Part shown: positions 1 through 5,784 of the stretch, in pieces
Numbering within the stretch: position 1 is the first letter of the stretch
Layout of the letters: every line of letters starts with the position of its first letter
NCBI GenBank assembly: GCA_905215105.1
Contig: CAJMOI010000116.1
Location: 1 to 6,493 of the forward strand
Source: an uncultured bacterium
GTDB taxonomy: Bacteria > Bacillota > Clostridia > Oscillospirales > Acutalibacteraceae
Length of the DNA stretch: 6,493 bases
Direction: 5' to 3'
Notes under the pieces: model-generated
The model's input: only the letters and a program-made list of their open reading frames with translations
What the model was told of the DNA's origin: nothing
The model's database searches: none
Translations under genes and position numbers: made by a program

Positions 1-3
1 CTC

Positions 4-32
4 GGAATCCATCAAGGATTCCTGCGTTTTTT
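4..32 (+). terminator. Rho-independent terminator-like hairpin at left edge
   Basis: A perfect 7-bp inverted repeat, GGAATCC (4-10) and GGATTCC (16-22), encloses the 5-nt loop ATCAA. A T6 run (27-32) follows four bases later. This orientation would end a rightward transcript from a gene left of the window, convergent with the ABC-F gene. The hairpin is symmetrical and could also stop leftward transcription, but the T-run that would need lies outside the window. The stem may continue past the left edge. Confidence 0.55.
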
Positions 33-92
33 GCCTTGTATCTGTCTGTTGCTTGCGGAAAATTCGTCGATTTCTTTGCTTTCAGAAACGCC

Positions 93-1880
93 CTACTTCT
101 CCAAACGGCTCTGTTCAATTTTTTCCGCCAGCTCATTGAGATAGACCCAGCGCTCGGTTTTCTCGTCCAGCCTGGCTTCCAGCTCTTCTTTTTCCGCCAG
201 CAGACCGGGCAGCAAATCGAACCGGGAAGCGTTTTCCTCAATTTCCCGCTCCTTTTGAGCGATGGCTTTTTCCAGCGCGGCGATGTCATCGTCGATGGTC
301 TCGAACTCCCGCTGCTCTTTAAAGGAAAATTTCAGTTTCGGTTCCCGCTTGGGCTTTTCTTTCTTTTTGGGGGCTTCCTTGACTTCTGTTTCCGGCTGAG
401 GTGCAGCAGCCCGATAATCGGTATAGCCGCCCAGATAGGGGGTCAGGGTGCCGTCCGGCTCAAACACAAATACATGCTCTGCCGTGCGGTCGAGGAAATA
501 CCGGTCATGGGAAATGGAGATGACAGCGCCGGAAAAGCTGTCCAGATAATCCTCCAGAATGGTCAGCGTCTGAATGTCCAGATCGTTGGTAGGTTCGTCC
601 AGCAGCAGAATATTGGGGGCGGTCATGAGGATACACAGCAGATACAACCGGCGCTTCTCTCCGCCGGAAAGCCTTCCAACCGGTGCGTGCTGCATGGCAC
701 CGGGAAACAGGAATTTTTCCAGCATCTGAGAGGCCGTCAGGGTGCCTTCAGGGGTTTCGGTCTGCCAGGCAATGTCCCGAATGGTATCCAGCACGGTCTT
801 GTTGTTGTCCAGTCCCTCACATTCCTGAGAGAAATAGCCGATTTTGACCGTTTCGCCGATGCGCACCTCACCACTGTCCGGCGGCACAATGCCCTGCATC
901 ACCCGCAAAAGGGTGGTTTTGCCGCAGCCGTTTGGGCCAATAATGCCCAACCTGTCCCGACGCAGGAGGTTATAGGAAAAATCGTGGAATAGTACTTTAT
1001 CCCCATAGGATTTGGAAACGCTGTCGATTTCCACAATCTTTTTGCCCAGCCGTGTCTGCAAAGAGGAAAGCTCCAGTTCCTGTTCTGCCACAGGTGCTTT
1101 GGCTGCGTCTTTCAGCTCTTCAAACCGGTTGACCCGGAACTGGGCTTTGGTGGTTCTGGCCCGTGCGCCCCGGTGAATCCATTCCAGTTCCTTGCGGTAC
1201 AGGGCTTTTTTCTTTCGCAGGGAAGCGGCCTCCATGGCCTCTTTTTCCGCCTTGAGTTCCAGATATTTACTGTAGTTGGCGGGATAGGGGGTCAAAATAC
1301 CGTTGTCCAGCTCCACCATACGGTTGCACACCCGCTCCAGAAAATACCGGTCATGGGTAACCATGAGCAGTGCGCCCCGATATCCGGCCAGATAGGTTTC
1401 CAGCCATTCCACGGTGGCGCTGTCGATGTGGTTGGTGGGCTCGTCCAGAATCAGCAGCTCTACCTGTCCGGCCAGCGCCGCCGCCATAGCCACCCGCTTT
1501 TTCTGTCCGCCGGAAAGGGTAGACACGTCCTGGTCGAAATCTGTGATGCCCAGCCGGGTCAGCATGGCCCGGCACTCAAACTCTGCGGACTCTTTTTGAT
1601 TTTGGGCGGCATGACGGAGCACTTCTTGCCAGACGGTGGTGCCGGGGGTAAAATCCGGGCTTTGGGGAAGATATCCCACCCGCATTCCGGAAGCAGTAAT
1701 GCGTTTGCCGCTGTCGGCTTCCTCCATCCCGGCGCACACCCGCAGAAAAGTGGATTTTCCCGTGCCGTTTACGCCAATCACACCGATACGGTCGCCGGTT
1801 TCAATGGTCAAATCCACATGGTCCATCAGGGGCTTTACGCCGTAGTTTTTCGTAATTTGTTCCAGTGTTAAAACGATCAT
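93..1880 (-). CDS. uup: ABC-F family ATPase, Uup-type
   Basis: This is a soluble protein of 595 aa with two ABC ATPase domains and no membrane segments, as in ABC-F proteins that act on the ribosome. NBD1 has Walker A GVNGTGKST (36-44), signature LSGGQ (122-126) and Walker B ending DEPTNHID (146-153). NBD2 has Walker A GPNGCGKTT (315-323), signature LSGGE (404-408) and DEPTNDLD (428-435). Between them, a charged linker (about 199-256) containing ELEWIHRGARARTTK matches the P-site tRNA-interaction region of the family. A Lys/Pro-rich hinge (about 500-515) leads to a C-terminal coiled coil (about 525-595), which is the Uup hallmark. AAGGA sits 6 nt before the ATG. The gene is last in the leftward unit, 29 bp after the ThrE-like small subunit. 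Uup-type proteins are linked to ribosome rescue or assembly and to genome stability. The ABC-F call is firm; orthology to E. coli Uup or B. subtilis YfmR is inferred from the domain order. Confidence 0.93.
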   Translation of the reverse strand: MIVLTLEQITKNYGVKPLMDHVDLTIETGDRIGVIGVNGTGKSTFLRVCAGMEEADSGKRITASGMRVGYLPQSPDFTPGTTVWQEVLRHAAQNQKESAEFECRAMLTRLGITDFDQDVSTLSGGQKKRVAMAAALAGQVELLILDEPTNHIDSATVEWLETYLAGYRGALLMVTHDRYFLERVCNRMVELDNGILTPYPANYSKYLELKAEKEAMEAASLRKKKALYRKELEWIHRGARARTTKAQFRVNRFEELKDAAKAPVAEQELELSSLQTRLGKKIVEIDSVSKSYGDKVLFHDFSYNLLRRDRLGIIGPNGCGKTTLLRVMQGIVPPDSGEVRIGETVKIGYFSQECEGLDNNKTVLDTIRDIAWQTETPEGTLTASQMLEKFLFPGAMQHAPVGRLSGGEKRRLYLLCILMTAPNILLLDEPTNDLDIQTLTILEDYLDSFSGAVISISHDRYFLDRTAEHVFVFEPDGTLTPYLGGYTDYRAAAPQPETEVKEAPKKKEKPKREPKLKFSFKEQREFETIDDDIAALEKAIAQKEREIEENASRFDLLPGLLAEKEELEARLDEKTERWVYLNELAEKIEQSRLEK

Positions 1881-1909
1881 GAAGTTTCCTTTCTATCTTC
1901 TCGATACGA

Positions 1910-2374
1910 TTACGATTTTCTTCTCAATTCCCGGGCTTTTACGCCCAGACGCATGGCGGAGGACACCAGCAGAATCCCCAGCGCCAGAGAACCGGCTACC
2001 CCCAGAGTGGAGAGCAGGCTTTCCAAAAATAGCTCCGTTTCCCCGTTGATACCGTGTTCCATAGTGTAGTAAATGCCGCCGCCTGGAACCAGCGGAAACA
2101 GGGCGATGAGCAAAAAGACCGTGACGGGCGTTTTGGTCACCCGGGCCATAATTTCACAATACAGGGAAAGGGCTACCGCCGCCAGAAAATAGGAGGCAAT
2201 ACTGGGCAGAAAGGCCGAACACAACAGATATACGCCCCAGGAAATGCCGCCGCCCAGTCCCACGGGGATCAGGCGTTTTCCCTGAATATTAAAGATAATG
2301 GAATACCCAATGCAGCCGATAAAGCTGTAGAGGCAGGGCAGCAGCCCGTCTTTCACAATTGCAATCCAGTCCAT
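1910..2374 (-). CDS. threonine/serine exporter ThrE, small membrane half (ThrE_2/DUF3815-like)
   Basis: A 154-aa hydrophobic protein with four to five predicted membrane segments. The motif PLVPGGGIY (94-102) is typical of the C-terminal membrane domain of ThrE-type threonine/serine exporters (ThrE_2 family). In Corynebacterium ThrE this domain is fused to the other half; in many Firmicutes it is a separate small protein, as here. It ends in a basic cytoplasmic tail (RELRRKS). The ATG is preceded by a strong Shine-Dalgarno AAGGAGGGG (2380-2388, minus strand) with 5-nt spacing, which overlaps the stop codon of the upstream ThrE half. This suggests coupled translation and a stoichiometric two-subunit transporter. 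The substrate (L-threonine or L-serine, with proton antiport) is inferred from the family and has not been shown for this protein. Confidence 0.88.
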   Translation of the reverse strand: MDWIAIVKDGLLPCLYSFIGCIGYSIIFNIQGKRLIPVGLGGGISWGVYLLCSAFLPSIASYFLAAVALSLYCEIMARVTKTPVTVFLLIALFPLVPGGGIYYTMEHGINGETELFLESLLSTLGVAGSLALGILLVSSAMRLGVKARELRRKS

Positions 2375-2386
2375 AGCCGCCCCTCC

Positions 2387-3148
2387 TTACAGTCCCGGAA
2401 TGAGTTTGGCCCCATAGACCGCCATGACAGCGCCCAGGGCGATAAATACCGCAATCAGGAATACTTCTGCAATTTTGGCAACGCCGGACATCAGGTCTCC
2501 GGCCAGAATATCCCGGATACAGTTGGTGAGGGCGATGCCCGGTACCAGATTCATGAGCACGCCGATAATGACCTTATCCGCATTGCTGGCCAGTCCCAGT
2601 TTTACGGAAAGAATGGCCAGTGTGCCGATGAGGAAGCTCTCCACCATGAGGGAGAAAAACTGGTTGGCTTCCAGTTTTCCCAGCAGGGAATGAAGCAGGC
2701 AGACCAGTACACCAATGGGAAAGGCACAGGCCGCGTCGAAGAAATTCCCACCGAAAATCATGGCGAAGGTAGCGCCTACCAGCGCCCAGCCCAAACAGGT
2801 GAGGGGGAGGGAATAGACAGGCCGTCCGGGAATTTTGGACAGCTCTTCCTGAATGGCGGAAAATTCCGGTTTTTCCCGGCATACCCGGCGGCATAGGTCG
2901 TTGACGGCCATGACCTTATCGAAATCCGTGCCGCGGGAACGTACCCGAATACTTTTCGAGATGTTTTCCCCTTCCGGGGTCACAATGGTGGCAATAATCG
3001 TAGTGGGAACGCAGTAAACCTGACCATTGACGCCATAAGCGGCGAAGATTCGCTCCATGGATTCCTCTACTCGGTAGATTTCCGCGCCGTTTTGCAGAAG
3101 CAGACGGCCGATATCGGAAGAAAGATTCAGTAACTCGTGATAATCCAA
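2387..3148 (-). CDS. threonine/serine exporter family protein, large half (ThrE/DUF1212)
   Basis: The first half of a split ThrE-type exporter. An N-terminal soluble domain (about 1-107) opens with DIGRLLLQNGAEIYRVEESM, the typical start of the DUF1212 family. Four to five membrane segments follow (about 112-250). The motif LVPGIALTNCIRD (201-213), then GD and SG (217-222) and a conserved E228, is diagnostic. The start chosen is TTG at 3146-3148, giving 253 aa, the usual family length. AAAGAGG (3157-3163, minus strand) lies 8 nt upstream. A longer frame from ATG 3307 would add 53 residues with no family character, and that ATG lies upstream of the predicted promoter, so it is unlikely to be used. 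The gene is first in the leftward unit and is followed after 12 bp by the small ThrE half. The family function is amino-acid export; the substrate here is inferred. Confidence 0.88.
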   Translation of the reverse strand: MDYHELLNLSSDIGRLLLQNGAEIYRVEESMERIFAAYGVNGQVYCVPTTIIATIVTPEGENISKSIRVRSRGTDFDKVMAVNDLCRRVCREKPEFSAIQEELSKIPGRPVYSLPLTCLGWALVGATFAMIFGGNFFDAACAFPIGVLVCLLHSLLGKLEANQFFSLMVESFLIGTLAILSVKLGLASNADKVIIGVLMNLVPGIALTNCIRDILAGDLMSGVAKIAEVFLIAVFIALGAVMAVYGAKLIPGL

Positions 3149-3259
3149 CAACAAAACCTCTTTACTAAGAAAAATAGCAGGGGATAAAACTTGATGCGGG
3201 ACAGGATACGGAATGTAAAGGGACCCTGTCTCTCTGCATTCTGCTGCACGCTCCGCCCA

Positions 3260-3288
3260 AGTATACCACATTTTCCGATTTGAAACAA
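3260..3288 (-). promoter_or_regulatory. sigma-A-type promoter for the thrE-ABC-F unit
   Basis: Read leftward, the -35 element TTGTTT (3283-3288) and the -10 element TATACT (3260-3265) are separated by exactly 17 bp. A TGG just before the -10 makes an extended -10. Transcription would start near 3253, leaving a leader of about 105 nt before the TTG start at 3148. The leader can form a 6-bp stem, GACAGG/CCTGTC (3225-3230 with 3200-3205). This promoter excludes the upstream ATG at 3307 as the normal start. Confidence 0.7.
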
Positions 3289-3301
3289 TCCGCGCCCCTT
3301 C

Positions 3302-3330
3302 TTGCATTTTAAGGCCGAATCTCTTATAAT
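3302..3330 (+). promoter_or_regulatory. sigma-A-type promoter for the ECF-PanK unit
   Basis: TTGCAT (3302-3307) and a perfect TATAAT (3325-3330) are spaced by 17 bp. Transcription would begin at about 3336-3338, giving a leader of about 130 nt before the ATG at 3469. The -35 elements of this promoter and of the leftward thrE promoter are only 13 bp apart (3289-3301), so a regulator bound between them could affect both units. I see no clear operator palindrome there. Confidence 0.75.
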
Positions 3331-3336
3331 ATACCC

Positions 3337-3460
3337 GGAAGCGTTCCTGGTTTTCCGTGCCCCGGAACTGGATTCAGAACGGCAACGCACCTGTGGAAAA
3401 TCCCGGATTTGCTTCCCTCAAAAATACGCGCTGCATCCTTGCCGGAGCAGCAGCAGGAGG
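3337..3460 (+). promoter_or_regulatory. structured 5' leader, candidate cis-regulatory RNA upstream of the ECF gene
   Basis: The leader holds nested complementarity. GGAAGC (3337-3342) can pair with GCTTCC (3411-3416). GGTTTTCC (3349-3356) pairs with GGAAAATCC (3395-3403) with one bulged base. GTGC (3357-3360) pairs with GCAC (3387-3390). An inner hairpin has CCG/CGG (3362-3364 with 3380-3382), a GAA/AA internal loop and CTG/CAG around a GATT loop. A second hairpin, GCTGC/GCAGC (3430-3434 with 3447-3451), abuts the Shine-Dalgarno AGGAGG (3455-3460), and TCCT in its loop (3436-3439) could pair with AGGA of that site. There is no T-run, so any control would act on translation initiation. It matches no riboswitch consensus I recognise. 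The pairing was found by eye and not energy-scored. Confidence 0.45.
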
Positions 3461-3468
3461 AATTTTTT

Positions 3469-4165
3469 ATGAAAAACAACGCATCCACCCGAAGCCGTGG
3501 CCTGTTCCACAAGGACAACATGCAGGATACCATTCTGCTCTGTCTCTTTATCGCCATTATTTTGGTGTTGGCCTTTACGCCACTGGGCATGATTCAGCTG
3601 CCCCTGATTAAGGCCACCATCCTTCATGTGCCTGTTATCATCGGTTCGGTCCTGTTTGGACCGAAAAAAGGTGGGGTACTGGGCTTCCTTTTCGGCCTGT
3701 GCAGTTTTGTCAGCAACACCTTCCCCCACGGCCCTGTCCTTTGCCTTTTCTCCCCTGATTCCCGCACCGGGCACCGACAGCGGCAGCTGGCTGGCGCTGG
3801 TGGTCTGCTTTATTCCCCGGATTCTGGTTGGCGTTCTGCCCTGGTTTGTGTTCCAGCTGCTCCGCCTTCCCTTTAAAAAGGAAAACTATCAGCTGCGCAC
3901 CATCCAGCTGGTCATTACCGGCGCGGTGGGTGCTTTTGTCAATACCGCTTTTGTCATGGGCCTGATTTTCGTCCTGTTCCGCGATGCCTATGCAGCTCTT
4001 AAAGGCGTGGGTGTGGATGCCGTATTGGGTCTGATTATGGGCGTGGTAGCCGCCAACGGCGTGCCGGAGGCCATTGCCGCCGCCGTGCTCACTGGTGCTG
4101 TGTGCCTGCCCATGCAGAAGCTCATGAAGCGTGACCCGCTGAAAAACGGCGCTCCTAAAAAATAA
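3469..4165 (+). pseudogene. ECF transporter S component, probably pantothenate (PanT-like), frameshifted
   Basis: A membrane substrate-binding (S) subunit of an energy-coupling-factor vitamin importer. The gene is in two frames: residues 1-86 read from ATG 3469, and the rest, from 3728 to the TAA at 4163-4165, read in the +1 frame. Removing one C from the CCCCC run at 3723-3727 restores a 231-aa protein of normal family length. The repaired sequence runs NTFPTALSFAFSPLIP across the junction, as expected for the family. Other family features are TPLGMIQLPLIKATILHVP (37-55) and GPKKGGVLGFLFGL (64-77), followed by hydrophobic segments. Without repair the first frame stops at 3876 after 135 aa. 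AGGAGG (3455-3460) lies 8 nt before the ATG. Two pantothenate kinases follow after 21 bp, which points to pantothenate as substrate; this is inferred from context only. The EcfA/EcfT energising module is not in the window. Neither half shows other decay, so the shift is recent or a sequencing error. Confidence 0.82.
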
Positions 4166-4186
4166 GCAATACCGAGGTGAAACACC

Positions 4187-4993
4187 ATGATCGTCGCCAT
4201 TGATATGGGCAACACCAACGCGGTGATTGGCTGTATGGAAGGAGAAAAACTGATTTTTACTTCCCACATCAGCACCGACCGCTCTAAAACTGTGGATGAA
4301 TACGCCCTGCTTTTCAAGGGAATTTTCGAAATGAACCACATTGACCCCAAAACGCTGGACGGAGGAATTATTTCTTCTGTAGTGCCCATGCTGCGCCCGG
4401 TGCTTCGTGACGCGGTGCAGATGCTCACCGGGAAAAAGCCTCTGCTGGTAGGAGCGGGCGTCAAGACGGGTTTGAATATCAAAATCGATAACCCTGCCCA
4501 GCTGGGCGGCGACTTGGTGGTGGCTGCTGTAGCGGCCTGTGCAAAATATCCTCGACCCATTGTGATTTTTGACATGGGAACCGCCACTACGGCCTCTGTC
4601 ATCGACCAGAACGGCAGCTATTTGGGTGGTATGATTATTCCCGGTCTGCGAGTGGCGGTGGATGCCCTTTCTGCAAGAGCTTCCCAGCTGCCCCTGAATA
4701 TCAGCCTGGAAGCGCCGGAGCACCTGATTGGCACCAACACCATTGACTGTATGCGCTCCGGGGCGATCTATGGCAACGCTGCCATGATTGACGGTATTAT
4801 CGACCGGGTAGAAGAGGAACTGGGCGCGCCGGTCACGGCAGTGGCCACCGGCAATCTGGTTTCTCTGGTAACGCCCTATTGTGAAAGAAGAATTCACGAA
4901 GAACCGAACCTGCTGCTGCGGGGGCTGGGGCTTCTCTATGAAAAGAACTGCCGGAAACCTTCCGAACCGGCTTCCCGGGGGGTGAACCCGTGA
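4187..4993 (+). CDS. coaX: type III pantothenate kinase paralogue, copy 1 (divergent active site)
   Basis: A 268-aa member of the CoaX/type III PanK family (ASKHA fold), which phosphorylates pantothenate with ATP in the first step of CoA synthesis. Phosphate motif 1 is DMGNT (6-10). The pantothenate-site block has VKTGLNI (92-98) and then GGDL (107-110). Phosphate motif 2 is DMGTATT (129-135), and GGMIIPGLR follows (147-155). Asp109, aligning with the catalytic Asp of the usual GADR, is kept, but the next Arg is Leu110. The usual TGG of the adenosine region is TGN (221-223). These losses at otherwise conserved sites suggest weakened or altered activity. The start is ATG with GAGGTG (4174-4179) 7 nt upstream. 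The gene lies 21 bp after the transporter gene and overlaps the next kinase by 4 bp. Family membership is certain; whether this copy is active alone is open. Confidence 0.9.
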   Translation: MIVAIDMGNTNAVIGCMEGEKLIFTSHISTDRSKTVDEYALLFKGIFEMNHIDPKTLDGGIISSVVPMLRPVLRDAVQMLTGKKPLLVGAGVKTGLNIKIDNPAQLGGDLVVAAVAACAKYPRPIVIFDMGTATTASVIDQNGSYLGGMIIPGLRVAVDALSARASQLPLNISLEAPEHLIGTNTIDCMRSGAIYGNAAMIDGIIDRVEEELGAPVTAVATGNLVSLVTPYCERRIHEEPNLLLRGLGLLYEKNCRKPSEPASRGVNP

Positions 4994-5754
4994 TTTTAGC
5001 GGTTGATATTGGAAATACGCAAATTGTGGTGGGCTGTCTGGAAGGGGAAAAGCTGATTTCCTCCTTCCGGCTGGCAACCGACCGTTCCCGTACAGCGGAG
5101 GAATACACTCTGCTTCTTTCCGGCATTTTTGCCATGCGGGGCATTCATGCTGAACAAATCGACGGCGGCATTGTGTCCTCGGTGGTGCCGGTGCTCCGTC
5201 CGGTGTTCCGGGACGCTATGGAAAAGATTACCGGAAAGCGTCCATTGATAGTAGGAGCCGGGGTGAAAACCGGTCTGAACATCAAAACCGATATTCCCGC
5301 CCAAGTAGGCAGTGACCGCATTGTGGACGCAGTAGCGGCCTGTGCCAAATATCCGCTCCCCATTATGATTGTGGATATGGGTACTTCCAGCACCATTTCG
5401 GTCATTGATAAAAAGAAGAACTTTCTGGGTGGCATGATTATTCCCGGCCTGCGGCTGGCAGTGGACGCTCTTTCTGCAAGGGCTTCCCAGCTGCCCCAAA
5501 ACATTAGTCTGGAGCCACCGGAAAAGATGATTGGCACCAATACGCTGGACTGTATGAAATCCGGCTCGGTCTATGGCAGCGCCGCCATGCTGGACGGCCT
5601 GATTGCCAGAGTCGAGCGGGAAATAGGCGAGCCGGTGACTGTGGTGGCTACGGGAGGCAATATGTCCATGGTAGCACCTCTTTGCCGGAAAAAGCTCCAT
5701 GTGGAGCCGGATCTGTTGCTTCACGGCCTGCGGATTTTGTATGAGAAAAACTGT
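4187..5754 (+). repeat. tandem gene duplication of coaX (offset 803 bp)
   Basis: The two kinase genes form a direct tandem duplication at an offset of 803 bp, with no indels over 255 codons. Most nucleotide differences fall at third codon positions. The best-preserved block encodes residues 146-175 (for example, TTTCTGCAAG before GCTTCCCAGCTGCCC in both copies, one base apart). The divergence shows that the duplication is old and that both copies have been kept under selection. Confidence 0.8.
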
Positions 5755-5784
5755 GGTCGGGGGTCAAAACATGAATCGCGATAG
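4990..5784 (+). CDS. coaX: type III pantothenate kinase, copy 2
   Basis: A 264-aa type III pantothenate kinase, aligning without gaps to copy 1 over residues 1-255 (about 169 identities by hand count, 66%). Motifs are DIGNT (6-10), VKTGLNI (92-98), GSDR (107-110) with the catalytic Asp109 and Arg110 present, GGMIIPGLR (147-155) and an intact TGG (221-223). Phosphate motif 2 reads DMGTSST (129-135) where the family norm, and copy 1, is GTATT. The start is GTG at 4990-4992, overlapping the TGA of copy 1 (4991-4993) as GTGA, with a G-rich Shine-Dalgarno-like GGGGGG at 4977-4982. Translation is therefore probably coupled to copy 1, giving matched amounts of both proteins. This copy is the better candidate for the active kinase. 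Type III enzymes are dimers with the active site at the interface, so a heterodimer with copy 1 is possible. Confidence 0.92.
   Translation: MILAVDIGNTQIVVGCLEGEKLISSFRLATDRSRTAEEYTLLLSGIFAMRGIHAEQIDGGIVSSVVPVLRPVFRDAMEKITGKRPLIVGAGVKTGLNIKTDIPAQVGSDRIVDAVAACAKYPLPIMIVDMGTSSTISVIDKKKNFLGGMIIPGLRLAVDALSARASQLPQNISLEPPEKMIGTNTLDCMKSGSVYGSAAMLDGLIARVEREIGEPVTVVATGGNMSMVAPLCRKKLHVEPDLLLHGLRILYEKNCGRGSKHESR

Larger units (their letters stand above)
3149..3468. other. divergent intergenic control region
   Basis: This stretch of 320 bp between the thrE start and the ECF start appears to hold no gene. It contains two back-to-back sigma-A-like promoters (3260-3288 leftward, 3302-3330 rightward), a short potential stem in the leftward leader (3200-3230) and the long folded rightward leader (3337-3460). 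Short open frames crossing it lack ribosome-binding sites and family similarity. Confidence 0.6.

Noticed and set aside
36..992. A 318-codon plus-strand frame across the C-terminal part of the ABC-F gene.
   Set aside because: It is antisense to clear NBD2 and coiled-coil coding sequence, has no ribosome-binding site, and has low-complexity composition.
2054..2896. A 280-codon plus-strand frame across both ThrE genes.
   Set aside because: It is antisense to two conserved membrane protein genes, and its product is Gln/Gly/Asn-rich with no family features.
3149..3253. T-box or amino-acid riboswitch in the thrE leader.
   Set aside because: The leader is only about 105 nt and lacks the T-box core sequence; only one short stem is visible.
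3626..4165. A separate 179-aa gene starting at ATG 3626.
   Set aside because: Its first 34 or so residues do not resemble the S-component family, while those after about 3728 do; it is the second half of the frameshifted transporter gene.
3710..5077. A 455-codon open frame on the minus strand opposite the transporter and first kinase genes.
   Set aside because: It is His/Gln/Arg-rich, lacks recognisable motifs, and lies fully antisense to well-supported family genes; it reflects codon bias on the coding strand.
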